A stretch of 64,000 nt of DNA. It comes from Eleusine coracana subsp. coracana. Lineage: Eukaryota > Streptophyta > Magnoliopsida > Poales > Poaceae. A program made the translations under genes and the position numbers. This document shows, piece by piece, positions 48,315 through 59,489 of this stretch (positions are counted from its first letter, which is position 1; each line of letters begins with the position of its first letter). Below the pieces are notes generated by a model. It was not told the DNA's origin and searched no databases. It saw nothing but the letters and a program-made list of their open reading frames with translations. Location: positions 53,355,882 through 53,419,881 of the forward strand of contig CM064430.1 in the NCBI GenBank assembly GCA_032690845.1. Reading direction: 5' to 3'.

Positions 48315-49420
48315 AAGACAAGACTAAACAAAAAGATTAGCCCTATCAACTAGCAGGCAGCAGAGGGTGTAGAAAGTGGAAAACAATATCAGAAGCAATG
48401 TATCACAATCTTGCAAGTGTTCTTACCAAAGCCAAACAGGTCGACATAATCTATAGTTGAGCTTGGGTGTAACAGTTGCAAGGAAGAAACTTGTGCTGTA
48501 ATATGTATAGCTTGGAAGGCTAATATGTATGTCAATGGAACACAATTCAATAACAGATAGTAGCACTGAATAAATGTCCAAAGTCGTGTCCTAATTGCTG
48601 GTAAAAGAATCGTGTTTAAAAACAGTTGTGACAGCAAGAACAATGGCAAAGGCAGTAAGGATCAAAACAGATTTCACAGACTTAGAATTTTCAGGGCGGG
48701 GGGGGGGGGGGGGGGGGGGGTGCAAATCAAAATCTTGATTTTTTTGTATGATTTTTCCACTATTTTTTTGTGATAGAGGAACACAAAGGAAGGAACCGCA
48801 AGAAGTTTCAACTCAAACAGAGGAAAAACAAAGGGTAAGAAAAATCACAAAGTTTCACCAAAAGCACTATTTTTGACTTTATAATTTTTTTTATTTTTTC
48901 CCGATTTTTTTTGAATTTTTTGACGAGGGCACACAGGGCGAGGCCGAGTGTGGGTCACCTCAACTTTGAGTCAAGAATCTGCTGTAAAAATTTTAGCCCA
49001 ATCGGAGCAACGAGCGAAAAGTGATGTCTGTTTTACCAAAGGTATGTCAAGATAGGATTTGAGGGGGGAGGGGGGGGGGGGAGGGAAACAGAATCGGGTA
49101 GAATTTTTTTGTTGACAACGGATTGTGGGTATGGTGGGTGGGTGACATGATGGTGAATCCAATAGAAAACACGATGGTGATGGTGGTGTGCAGCGAAGAT
49201 CAAAACACAAACCAAATCAAAACACAGATTCAAACCAGCAACTGAACTCGACTAGGACACAAACTCAACACTACGGACTCTAAAATTAAATTATGCAAAG
49301 GCTAAACAATATCTGGGATGGTGAGGAAATATTTTTTTGTAGGCTTTTTCGTGGATAAAAGGTGATAAACACAAACGAATCTAAAGGGAAGAACACGATA
49401 ATACCTCACGGGGAACCTAG
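48315..49420. other. Leader of the gag-only element with poly-G tracts
   Basis: Non-coding. It contains a run of 23 G's (48,698-48,720) and a G-rich run near 49,064-49,081. Such tracts can fold as G-quadruplexes and are prone to length errors in sequencing. Confidence 0.6.
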
Positions 49421-49435
49421 GAATCTGATACCACT

Positions 49436-50197
49436 TGATGTAAATATGGCCCGATCTTTCGAGAGGTAGGGGGATAAACTCGAATTTGGGGAACTCGACG
49501 TCGACGACCCGACTTGAATCAGACATGATCCAACCCCGCAACCGTTACACCAAGCACAACTTGATTGTTCCTGCAAGCGAAATCGAGAACACAAACAAGA
49601 GAGGATAAACACGCAATCTGAAATTACAAATATGGATAAAGAGAATCACAAAAAAAGGTTCAAGCTCTGAACATAAAAAGACTAATCGCCACAGTGGTGT
49701 AGAACAAGAACAGGGGCCCTGGATTACTGTAAAAGGACTTGTCGCCATAGTTACAATAATTCGATCAAGTTTCTCTTTGGAAAACTGAACTAAATAAAAC
49801 CCAAAACTAATAGACGGCGGCTACTGAGTTTATGTAGGAACCAGGGACGTCCTAGGGTTGGGGGCGACCAGGGGGGCGCCCACAACATGGGTTTAAGGCC
49901 CGACACAATACACGGCCAAATTGGCCCAAAATAGGTGACGCAACACCTTATCATGGTCACATATTATGACTCATGACCCTTCTGGAGCTAGGACCAGAAA
50001 CAAAACGATGGTGTCGTCGTCCCCTTTCCAACACATCAAAGAACGTCTCATTTGGATGTCGGATGTGGGAGATATCATCAAAATCGTGAAGGAGTGTCGG
50101 CTGAATCCAAGACGAACGCGGCGACCGAGTTGGTGACGACTTGTAACTTGGGGAAGGGCATGATATGCGTGTATCCAGCATGGCGATGTCCTCATCA
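49436..50197 (-). repeat. 5' LTR of the gag-only element
   Basis: Partner of 45,588-46,349, adjacent to the primer site at 49,421-49,433. Confidence 0.9.
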
Positions 50198-50202
50198 CAC
50201 CC

Positions 50203-50860
50203 TACCCTTAAATGTGCATCAATACTCAAGTTACTCTCACTAGCACTCTCAAGATATGCAATATCTCCTCCTAGTACTCTCCTCTTTGTCTCTTGGCTCT
50301 CACCAAATGCTCCAAGCAATTCAACTAGCCAAGTGAGATCTCCAAGATCCCAACAATGAAGTTATATAGGTTTCCAACCTCCAACCAGCCGTTGCTCCAC
50401 GAAGTTGCCTTTCTAGACCAAATGACCAGGCAGTCCCGCCACTGCCAGATCGGACCGTCCGGTCTCTCTGGAACAGTTGTAAGAACCGTTGGCTGCTCTG
50501 TCCAGATAACTCCTCTGTACTGACCAGACCGTCGGGTCAGTTTCTCTCTCCAGTCCAGAAACTTATTCGACGCCCTTCCTGTCTGTCCGGTCACCATTGA
50601 CCCCTCTGCCCGGTCACTACGTCCAGAAGCTGAAACTTCTCGTTCTTGCTTGACTTCGTTTGCCGGCTTCTCCGAACAGCTCCTTGGCTTCTCCACTGTC
50701 ACCTAGTGTATGTGATTTCCCTGAGTATCCATGCACATCACCGACTAGATATGACCTAAGAGATATGACCTAGACCCCCTTGATAGTCCGATTTTTCCTA
50801 TGTACTCAAAGCCCTAACAACTTTACAAGTGTTCCCAACACTTGCTCTATAGCTTGTCTT
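50203..50860. repeat. Unclassified repeat, right part
   Basis: Continuation of the repeat split by the gag-only element. No gene; the only longer frame (50,325-50,702, minus) is low-complexity and has no domain. Confidence 0.4.
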
Positions 50861-50864
50861 TAGT

Positions 50865-51549
50865 CACTACAACAAAAATCTCTCATAGTGATATTTTGTT
50901 AGAGGCACCTTTCTAATATGCCTCTGTGTATATTATAGAGACATCTTTTTGTGGCACTTTAAAATTTGTCTCAAAAGTAGGGGCATAATTTTTGAAAATT
51001 TAAAAAATAATGTGTCACATTGATAATAGAGGCATTGTTTAAGGCATTTTTGTAAAGTGTCTAAAAATAAATAGCATAGAGATATTTTTGTGACATGTTT
51101 AAATGTCTATATCTTATAGAGACATTACTAGAGGCATATTTTGCTTTTCTAGAGGCATTATTTCACTAGTTTGCAGCACTTCTTAAGAATAAACTCTGAA
51201 TATATACGTAATATCATGGGTAGGTGAGTTCGCTAACAAAGTTTAACATGTTGTTATTTCACCATGAGGTCTTGAGTTCAAAACTTCACACCAATATTAT
51301 ATTTTTTTCACATAGTTAAATACTATATTAATAATACCTCTAAGTTTATTAAGGCATTATGTAATGCCAATACAAAGTTGTCACTAATTTTATAAAGATG
51401 ATTTATAAAGTATCACTACATTCCTAGAGACAATGCATGGCAAGGTATTTATCAGGCATTTTAGAAAATGCCTCTAGTGTCTAGAGACATAATAATAATG
51501 ACTCTACTATACAAAGAAAATGTCTCTACAAGCCAATTCTCTTGTAGTG
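50865..51549. mobile_element. CACTA-type MITE
   Basis: The termini CACTACAACAAAAA and TTCTCTTGTAGTG form imperfect inverted repeats of the CACTA (En/Spm) type, and a 3-bp duplication AGT flanks them (50,862-50,864 and 51,550-51,552). Subterminal 'agaggca' and 'tctagagacat' motifs are repeated in both orientations. The 685-bp element has no transposase and is non-autonomous. Confidence 0.9.
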
Positions 51550-51605
51550 AGTTTTGATCCATCTCCATCAACCCTTGTACTCCATCAAGCTCACAAGCCT
51601 CATGC

Positions 51606-51771
51606 TTGGTCATTGTTATCAATCGCCAAGGCAACCATCATCCATATGATTTACAATAGAGTTTAGAGATAATTTCTGCATACACAATACCCGTGTAGAT
51701 ATTAGCTCACAATTTTATAGTTGTCATCTATCACCAAAATATTCATACCATGGGGATCCAATCAACAATAG
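51606..51771. repeat. 165-bp direct repeat, copy 1
   Basis: From 'cttggtcattgttatcaat' to 'caatcaacaatagtca'. It matches 52,143-52,309 with about ten differences. The pair flanks a subtilase fragment. Confidence 0.85.
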
Positions 51772-52145
51772 TCACTAACCCAGCTCTTGTCCCAACACTC
51801 AACAACCACCCTGAGCTAAAGCCCCGAGCGTCAAACACCTATATTGTCCATAGTAACCCTCACGCGAAACCAGCCCACTTCGTCAACCTCAAGCAGTGGT
51901 ACCACTCCATGGTGGCCACTCACTCCCCTCTCACTACCAACACCATAGACCGAATCATGTACACCTACCACACTGTAATGCATGGCTTTGCCATCCAGCT
52001 CACCGATGACGAGGCCCAGCGCATGTCCACCACCTTCGGTGTCACTGGTTTGTACAAGGATAAGATGTTCCACCTTCAGACCACAAGGTCACCAGGGTTC
52101 GTGGGCCTTAATCCGCATTATGGCGCCTGGAATGAGACTGACTTG
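51771..52145 (+). pseudogene. Subtilase propeptide fragment between direct repeats
   Basis: It matches 52,970-53,344 of the neighbouring full-length gene at high identity. It covers the I9 propeptide and the 'TTRSPGF.GLNPHYGAWNETD' start of the mature protein. The signal-peptide exon part and everything from the catalytic Asp onward are missing. An in-frame ATG exists just upstream in the flanking repeat (51,750), giving a 147-codon frame that lacks a signal peptide. At the site where the full-length gene has TGA (53,148) this fragment has CGA, so it preserves the sense codon. The junctions show 2-4 bases of overlap with the flanking repeat. Confidence 0.88.
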
Positions 52146-52309
52146 GTCATTGTCATCAATTGCCAAGGCAACCATCATCCATATGATTTATAGTAGAGTT
52201 TAGAGATGATTTCTGTATACACAACACTCATGTAAATATTAGGTCACAATTTTATAGTTGTCATCTATCATCAAAACATCTATACCTTGGGGATCCAATC
52301 AACAATGGT
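52143..52309. repeat. 165-bp direct repeat, copy 2
   Basis: Second copy of 51,606-51,771, in the same orientation. Confidence 0.85.
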
Positions 52310-52847
52310 CATGAAGCTTGCAGCATGACATTGGTTATTATCATGAATATGAACGGGTGTTCATTATTAAGCATATTAAATGTGGAGGAGGCCAACATGG
52401 ATCAAATGAAATCTAATGGCTATTTTTGTGTGCGTGTATTTTTATATAAATATCTCATTTGGATGGTTCATTTGCTATGTAATATGATGTAGTAGTTACG
52501 GGTTACATTAACATATTATCACAATATCTTGAAACAAAACATAACATTGATTATTAGTTTATGATTTTTTTATTTATGTTGAATATTTAATATCACAATA
52601 TCTTGCAACATTATCTTGCATGAATAACAACATTAATATATTATCATAATATCTTACAATAATATATTGCATGATTCACATTATTAATAACACAATGAAT
52701 GTTTTTAAGTGCATTGTATCTGCTGCATGCACATGGCATCTTGATTCCAAAATTAATTGAGCATTTTTAGACCACATTGATTAAGTATATAATAAAAAAC
52801 TGTATTGTAGTATGCCACAAGCATTTGAATGAACTATGGTAAACCTC
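52310..52847. other. AT-rich upstream region of the third subtilase
   Basis: No gene. Several near-copies of 'aatatcttgcaa' / 'attatcacaatatcttg' occur (52,510-52,670). It probably contains the distal promoter of the gene at 52,908. Confidence 0.5.
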
Positions 52848-52855
52848 TATAAAAG
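52848..52855 (+). promoter_or_regulatory. TATA box of the third subtilase
   Basis: TATAAAAG lies 53 bp upstream of the ATG at 52,908, the same spacing as in the inverted copies. Confidence 0.7.
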
Positions 52856-52907
52856 CCAACACCCAACCTGCGTTCTTTCACCACAAGCATAGATACAATC
52901 ATCAGCC

Positions 52908-55220
52908 ATGGCTGCCATGAAAACCAGACTATTGCATCTCTTAGCGGTATTCCTCCTTCTCGTTGAGCTCACTAACCCAGCTCTTGTCCCAACACTCAAC
53001 AACCACCCTGAGCTAAAGCCCCGAGCGTCAAACACCTATATTGTCCACACTAACCCTCACGCGAAACCAGCCCACTTCGTCAACCTCAAGCAGTGGTACC
53101 ACTCCATGGTGGCCACTCACTCCCCTCTCACTACCAACACCATCGACTGAATCATGTACACCTACGACACTGTAATGCATGGCTTTGCCATCCAGCTCAC
53201 CGATGACGAGACCCAGCGCATGTCCACCACCTTCGGTGTTACAAGTCTGTACAAGGATAGGATGTTCCACCTTCAGACCACAAGGTCACCAGGGTTCATA
53301 GGCCTTAACCCGCATTACGGGGCCTGGAATGAGACCGACTTCGGGGATGGTGTCATCATTGGCATCATTGATAGTGGCATTTGGCCAGAGAGTGCAAGCT
53401 TCAACGACCACGGGCTCGGACCAGTGCGCTCGAATTGGAGGGGCAAATGTGTAGACGCCGATGACTTCAACGCCACCTTGTGCAACAACAACCTAGTTGG
53501 CGCCAAGGTGTTCAGATCTTCCCCGGATGCCATGTCAACTACAAAGCCCGGTCATGTGCTTTCCCCAAGGGACAAGGCTGGACATGGCACGCATGTGGCC
53601 TCGATCGCTGCTGGCACGGACGTCCCTGATGTAGGCATGTACACATTCTCGCAGGGAACAGCGAGAGGTATGGCACCTAAGGCAAGGATTGCCATGTATA
53701 AGGCATGTGATGCCGACGGCTGTTGGGGGGCGGACATCACTGCTGCAGTCGAAACCGCGGTGAAGGATGGTGTGGACATCATTTCCATGTCCCTCGGATT
53801 CCCTTTGAACGACCCCTTCTACACTGATGTTGTTGCGGTCTCCACCTTTGGTGCCGAGCGAAAAGGCATCTTCATTGCCATGGGTGGCGGCAATTACGGC
53901 CCTTTACCTGGAGTGCTCAACGTGGCTCCATGGATGACCACTGTCGGGGCTACTACTGTGGATCGTGTGTTTCCGGCGAACCTGACACTCGGCAATGGTG
54001 TTGTGCTCCAAGGGTAGTCTCTTTATATGACACAGACAAACAATGCAAGCATGTTCCAACTAGTATACTCTTACTGCCTCACAGAGTCAGCAAACTGGAC
54101 GCGAGAAAAGGTCGAGGGAAAGATCATGGTGTGTATGGATGATACAAGAATCCCAGACCTGTATGGTTTTCACTTGCAAAAGGTTGGTGGAGCAGGGATA
54201 GTTGTTGTGGAAAATGTTGAGTGGACTCGGGATAGTACCTCAGCTTGCCCTTTCACGCTTCCAGGTCTCACTCTTGGTTTTGACTCTGGTGAGAGGCTTA
54301 GAGCCTACATGGCCGCGGAGTCGAACCCTATGGCATCCTTCAGCTTTAGTTCTAAGACGATCGTGCAAGATAATCAGGCGCCAATGGTGGCAGGCTTCTC
54401 GTCACGAGGGCCCAACCCGATCGTTCCTGAGCTCCTCAAACCTGACATTATTGCCCCTGGAGTGAACATTCTTGCTGCATGGTCCCGCGATGCCCCTCTC
54501 GACGATGGCAGGAGAGTCGACTACAACATTGTTTCAGGAACATCCATGGCAACCCCGCATGTTGCTGGCATCGCGGCGCTGATCAAGAAGAAGTATCCCA
54601 GTTGGACACCCGCCATGATACGATCGGCGATGATGACGACTGCTGGGACACTCGACAACAAAGGTCATGACATCCTTGACAACGGAGCAACCAACGCCAG
54701 CGTTAGCATCATGGTTGCGACACCACTTGCGACAGGGGCCGGGCACATCCGTCCGAACCTTGCACTGGACCCAGGCCTTGTGTACGACGCTGGCGAGAGA
54801 GACTACATCGACTTTATGTGCACCCTAAACTACACCGCGCAGCAGCTGCGTCTGTTCATGCCGGACTTCGTCAAATGCACCAGGACGCTCCCCGGCGGTC
54901 CTGCTGACCTGAACTACCCGTCATTTGTGGTGATCTTCGATAACCACACAAATGTCCGCACATTGACACGGACAGTGACAGTAGTGTCAGAGAATCCCGA
55001 GACGTACAGTGTCACCTATGCAATGCCCGAGCGTGTGAAGGTGACCGTCACGCCGATGACCCTAGAGTTCAAGAAGCCGAATGAGAGGAAGAGCTACAAC
55101 GTGGAGTTCAGAAACTTGGCAGGAGGAAACATGACGGCTGGATGGGACTTTGGGCACATCAGCTGGGAGAACAAGGACCACCTGGTAAGGAGCCCAGTGG
55201 CCTTCCAATGGAAGAACTGA
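52908..55220 (+). pseudogene. Subtilisin-like serine protease with two premature stops
   Basis: Single-exon subtilase, 770 codons if the stops are ignored. It has a signal peptide (MAAMKTRLLHLLAVFLLLVE) and an I9 propeptide (TYIVHTNPHAKPAHF). Catalytic residues are Asp155 (IIDSGIWPES), His226 (AGHGTHVAS), Asn329 (GGGNYGP) and Ser546 (GTSMATPHVAG). A PA-type insert and the Fn3-like C-terminal domain end in VRSPVAFQWKN. TGA at 53,148-53,150 (codon 81) replaces CGA of the fragment at 51,771. TAG at 54,015-54,017 (codon 370) replaces the CAG seen in the inverted copies. Both fit C-to-T transitions, and no frameshift is present. It differs from the inverted copies along its length, so it is an older paralogue. 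Without readthrough it encodes only a partial propeptide. Confidence 0.93.
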
Positions 55221-55430
55221 TGAAATCGAGTAGAGTTGTTTATTAATAAAAATAAATTGAGTAGAGAGTTGTAGTCGTAGAATAAGAAAATACATGGACT
55301 GATTTGATGCTCTGTTGTGTCCTGTGCTTATTTGAGATGGAAAATTCAGTATCCTTCTGCTGTGACAACATTCGATGCTAGCAATGAGATACTGTGAAAT
55401 TTGTTTGTGTTCTCTTGCAAAGGCGTACAG
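55221..55430. repeat. 3' flank of the third subtilase, copy 1
   Basis: From 'gagtagagagttg' to 'ctcttgcaaaggc'. A direct copy with few differences lies at 57,664-57,850. It probably contains the 3' UTR. Confidence 0.7.
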
Positions 55431-55625
55431 TGCCATCACGGCGTTGTTGGCGATGCAGTAGAAGCAGCCTGCGAATGACACTTGACTTGACAGCGACGTC
55501 ACGAACCACGGAACCAGCAGCCGTCGTCGATCGACTAGCCTGAATAGCCTCCACGTCATGTCGCCGGGCTTCGAGACGGCCAACGAGCCTCAGAAAAAAG
55601 CGAACTCGAGCGTGCAGTTGCCACT
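55431..55625 (-). pseudogene. F-box/DUF295 gene fragment fused to the subtilase flank
   Basis: On the minus strand, frames give 'AVSKPGDMTWRLFRLVDRRRLLVP' and 'FYCIANNAVMALYAF', the 'AVAkpGD..W' to 'FYCI' segment of KIB1-4 beta-propeller (DUF295) proteins. It matches 60,985-61,140. Homology begins exactly where the subtilase 3' flank ends, so the two were joined by rearrangement. Confidence 0.7.
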
Positions 55626-55838
55626 CGCCAGCGAGGCCGGCGACAAGCACCGAGGCGCCGCGGTCTCAATGAGGCACGTTCTATCCCATATCCTAAAATC
55701 TATTTAAAAAATTACTCCAAAGTCCAAAGCAATTCTATATGGATTGCTATCTCTAGATCTTTTAAATATATTTTGTCTCTCTCTTCCAATCCCAATTCTT
55801 AATAAATATCTTTATAATGGGCTAGAATTAATATAAGC

Positions 55839-55997
55839 ACTGCTATAGAGTAGATCTATTTTGTTAGACTTTTGTATGATCAGGAAATCTAATGGTTAAA
55901 ATCACTTGGGTGGTGGTTCATCTATCAATTAAAGGGATTAAAACACTTGATCATATAAAAATCTAACAAATAAATCTACTCTGAAGCATTTTCTAAT
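55839..55997. mobile_element. Small MITE-like inverted repeat
   Basis: The left half ('gagtagatctattttgttagac...tatgatca') and the right half ('tgatcatataaaaatctaac...ctactc') are imperfect inverted repeats of about 45 bp around a short centre. This is typical of a small non-autonomous DNA element. The target duplication is not clear. Confidence 0.6.
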
Positions 55998-56080
55998 TAA
56001 TATGGGTTCTTTATTTCTCTTGATCTAAAAGTTTAGATTTACTTATACTATATTAATTCTTTAAGTAGTATATGGAGTAG

Positions 56081-56186
56081 TATCTTAAAGTAGTATAAAG
56101 TATTATGAACATTACAGGAAATAAAAGTAATGGTATCTTGAAGTAGTATAAAGTATTATGGATATTACAGGAAATAAAAGTAATGA
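56081..56186. repeat. 53-bp tandem duplication
   Basis: Two units (56,081-56,133 and 56,134-56,186) starting 'tatctt.aagtagtataaag', with four or so differences. Confidence 0.85.
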
Positions 56187-56388
56187 TATATTATAATTTT
56201 ATTAATTTTGACCACATAATGGGATACAAAACAAAAGATTCTTCATCGGCCAGTCTTAGCAAGGCCGACGACGATCGAGTGTCACGCTGTCGGGACATCC
56301 CCGACGCCACGGAGCAAGTGAAGGAACAACAAGTGAGTTGGACGCGATGAGGAGTTGTACAGCATCGCCCCATCGAGTAGGTGGTGCG

Positions 56389-56715
56389 CACTACGGGAAA
56401 ATCAATCTTTGTTGTGTGTCCAATCAAATTTTTTTTTGTTATTTTTTGAGTTTTTCTCTAAATTTATATTTTGGCAAGTGCCACGTTTATCGAATGTTTT
56501 TTAGCATATGGTATGCCACGTTTATCGAATGTTTTTTAGCATATGGTAAAGTCTTTGTTGTGTGCCCAATAAAAAGCATACGGCAAAGTTTTACTGATAA
56601 ATTCTTTGCCGTGTGGAAGATGTCGTGTGTAACCCACGACAAAAACTTTATCATAAATAATTTATGCTTTATCATATATCTTAGACACACAACAAAGATG
56701 TTGTTTCATATAGTG
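56389..56715. mobile_element. CACTA-type MITE with 35-bp internal tandem
   Basis: Ends are CACTACGGGAAAA and ...TTTCATATAGTG. Subterminal motifs of the 'ctttgttgtgtg' / 'ctttgccgtgtgg' kind recur in both orientations, characteristic of grass CACTA elements. Flanking triplets are GCG and ACG, a possible decayed duplication. A perfect or near-perfect 35-bp tandem (56,480-56,514 and 56,515-56,549) lies inside. Confidence 0.8.
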
Positions 56716-57663
56716 ACGACTGATCCTAGGCAACATGAATTGATGGGAAGCATGTTGGGGCGGCTGCCACACAGAGAGGTGGTCCCTCGGACACGGCGGC
56801 GTAGGTCACCGTTGATTCAGTCATGGTGATTAATGATTGCACTATTACAGCAGACAAAGCTGTATGATGATGAATCAGTAATTTTGAAGCATTAAAATTA
56901 TTTGATAGTGTGGCAAGAGAGGATCCCTGGAGTTTTTTGATAAAATTATAAACAAATTCATACCTATGTACTATCTGATAGCAATATAACATTTTTCAAG
57001 CATAATATTCAATAGTCTCAAATATCCATAAGATATTATAGCTTTAAATTTCCAATAATTAGTACTATAAAAATTTATAGTCCCGGACCAGGGCATGTAA
57101 GTGGTATAACACAAGAACCTACTTCTAACATGAGTGTGGTGACAAAAAAATATAAGTTTTTGAATGCTCCTATATCGAACTAGATTTTTTATCTCACAAA
57201 TAAGAAAAATCATAAAAAAATAAAATCATGAAAGATCTGATCATTAATTTATACAGTTGCAAGGATCAGAAAGCCATGTTCAACGTGAGATATATTACGA
57301 GGAATATAGTGAATGAGTAAACATTCATAAGTGGTAGGTAATGTTGGAAGTGAACATAAAGCCATTCATATGGTACATGTCAATTTTGAGTATATATTTA
57401 TAAATTTATTGTAAAATGCTCTATGTATGTTTAGCGTCTAGTCGCACAGTTGCGCGGGCTATAAAATCTAGTTTTAGAAATAAAAAGATAAAACAACTCT
57501 TATTAAGGTCATGTTTGGATCCACAACAGTTTCTTAAAAACTGGTTTTTATTTTTAGTTTTTAGAAACTGGTTTCTAAACAATAAACTTGGTGAGGATGT
57601 TTGGATATTAGTTTTTGATAATCTATAAACTAGCTTTTAGTTAAACTAGCTACTTTTAGTTAA
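56716..57663. other. No gene; MITE-like fragment at the end
   Basis: AT-rich. Bases 57,505-57,660 ('atgtttggatcca...ggtttctaaac...gatgtttggatatt') look like part of an hAT-like MITE but lack clear termini. Confidence 0.4.
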
Positions 57664-57850
57664 TAAAAAAGAAATTGAGTAGAGAGTTGCAGTTGCAGTA
57701 GTAGAATAAGAAAATACATGGACTGATTTGATGCTCTGTTGTGTCCTGTGTTTATTTGAGATGGAAAATTCAGTATCCTTCTGTTGTGACAACATTTGAT
57801 GTTAGCAATGAGATACTGTTAAATTTGTTTGCATTCTCTCTTGCAAAGGC
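57664..57850. repeat. 3' flank of the third subtilase, copy 2
   Basis: Direct copy of about 55,250-55,430 with few substitutions. No subtilase coding sequence precedes it. It suggests another deleted or displaced copy. Confidence 0.8.
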
Positions 57851-59156
57851 ATGGTTCTCTGGAAACATAATGTGCAATGGCTTGTTCTTGTTCGATGGTA
57901 AACATTCGCCTAGATGTGGATGTGGCATGCCGAAGAGCTTTCTCCTTCCTACAGCCAGATTCGAAGCTCGGTATTCACAAGTATGGTAAGATCTTTGAAG
58001 CAAGAAAGTATGGTGCCTTGTGGTTGTGGTGTAGAATATGAGACCGATATGTAAACAAACTGAGCAGGTGCCAGGTGGCCGATATCTTGTTTGCCATTCA
58101 CTGGAATTCAAGTCTAGAATACTTCTGTGAAATTAACGGTCAGTGACTCTCCAAGGACCCTTCTTGATGGAGATATTTGGAAGGCTAGAAAAAAAACAAT
58201 CTTCCACCAAATCAAATTCGTTGCTCTGGTAAAGAGGACCTTTACAGTAGACTCTATTGCTGCTCGGGCAAAAAAAAATATTTTTGAAACAGAAGGGTTT
58301 TTATTGCAACATTTGAAGATGGTAACCATGGAACAAAGTATGTTTTATGTGGTTGTTATTGGGATAGTGTGATAGGTATGATACGCCTCGGATCTGGCTG
58401 TCCATGTTGGCAATATAAGTATGAAGATCTTTTACTATGTTTGCGAGGTACCTAGAGGTACCAAGAGGTATTACGATCTAGACCGTTGATTAAGAGAGGG
58501 GTAAGGTATGGAATAAAAAAATATCATAACCAGTGGCAGGTGGGTAATAATATAGTAACTAAATGACCTTATGTTACTTATTGACATATACGTAATCCTC
58601 GTGGATCACAGCTACCGCATAGAAAATTTCAATTGCATAGAAAAATTTCCGTCGTTCGGCTGTTCTTCATGCATCACCGCCACCACTATATTGTCCATCA
58701 TAATCTAGACGCGTGAGAGGTGAGAAGGTACGAGATCGGGTGTTGGGATGGCGTAGTCAAGTGTGATTGAAGTTTGGGACGAGATTGAACAATTTTCGTA
58801 GGGTAGGTAATTCAAATGTGAATATTTAGTCAGTTTTTTACTTGATTACTTGATTGTATATCTTTTTGCTATCTAATTTATTACAGATTCTAGGCTAGCA
58901 TATTATGAGATTTGACTGTACAATCGTATTGTGAGATCATAATTGATAAGTGGGTGTTGCGACCCAAACTGACATTTCATATGTTATATTACTTATTTTT
59001 ATCTTGATTACTTTGATTATGGTCTGGTACAATTATAATGCTTGATCTAAGTTTTATCAGGATAGACAAGCGGTCAATCCAAATATAATGTTTGATCTAA
59101 GTTTGATACAAGCGATCGATCCAAACCTATGTGATTATTTATTGAATTTATACTAT
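57851..59156. other. Intergenic DNA, possible decayed exon at its start
   Basis: Bases 57,851-57,980 can be read as 'CGCGMPKSFLLPTARFEAR' in one frame, a Cys-containing segment I do not recognise. The rest is AT-rich with a short tandem near 59,036-59,125 ('atgcttgatctaagttt'). Confidence 0.3.
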
Positions 59157-59260
59157 TGAGTTACTCATTTGTATCTAGATTACTCAAGTTGTGGCCTTAG
59201 GATTTATAGTTACTTATTTATATCTGGATTACTCAGCTTGTGGCTTAGGATCTATAGGAG
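59157..59260. repeat. About 52-bp tandem duplication
   Basis: Two imperfect units starting 'gttactcatttgtatct...' and 'gttacttatttatatct...', each ending '...gtggccttaggat.tata' type sequence. Confidence 0.75.
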
Positions 59261-59489
59261 AGGAAAATAATTGTTATTAAGCCTGAAAGTAATGTAGATC
59301 ATGTTCTACTTAAATGTGACTGTAATTAATTATTAGTTATAAACAAATTATCCAATTTGTGTTTTGTTCTAATCATTTGTTTTTTTTCCTACACAGAGTG
59401 GCATTGGTTTACTCATTATGGGAGACCCTGCCTTAAATATCACCAGATTATCATTTTGGCAATATTTTTAACAAAAAGTGGATGCTAGA

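Larger units (their letters stand above)
45588..50197 (-). mobile_element. Non-autonomous LTR element with gag-protease only (TR-GAG-like)
   Basis: Two 762-bp LTRs (45,588-46,349 and 49,436-50,197) are flanked by the target duplication CACCC (45,583-45,587 and 50,198-50,202). The primer site is present as the complement of TGGTATCAGATTC (49,421-49,433). The polypurine tract, read on the plus strand as tccttcccttctt, follows 46,349. The interior encodes a gag with a CCHC knuckle and an aspartic protease, but no reverse transcriptase or integrase. At 4.6 kb it would need enzymes from an autonomous relative. Confidence 0.92.
55680..56388. other. AT-rich intergenic DNA with small repeats
   Basis: No gene. 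It contains the MITE-like inverted repeat and the 53-bp tandem listed separately. Confidence 0.5.

Noticed and set aside
57851..58372. Gene with a Cys-rich zinc-finger-like segment
   Set aside because: The readable segment is short, falls in shifting frames and matches no motif I can name.
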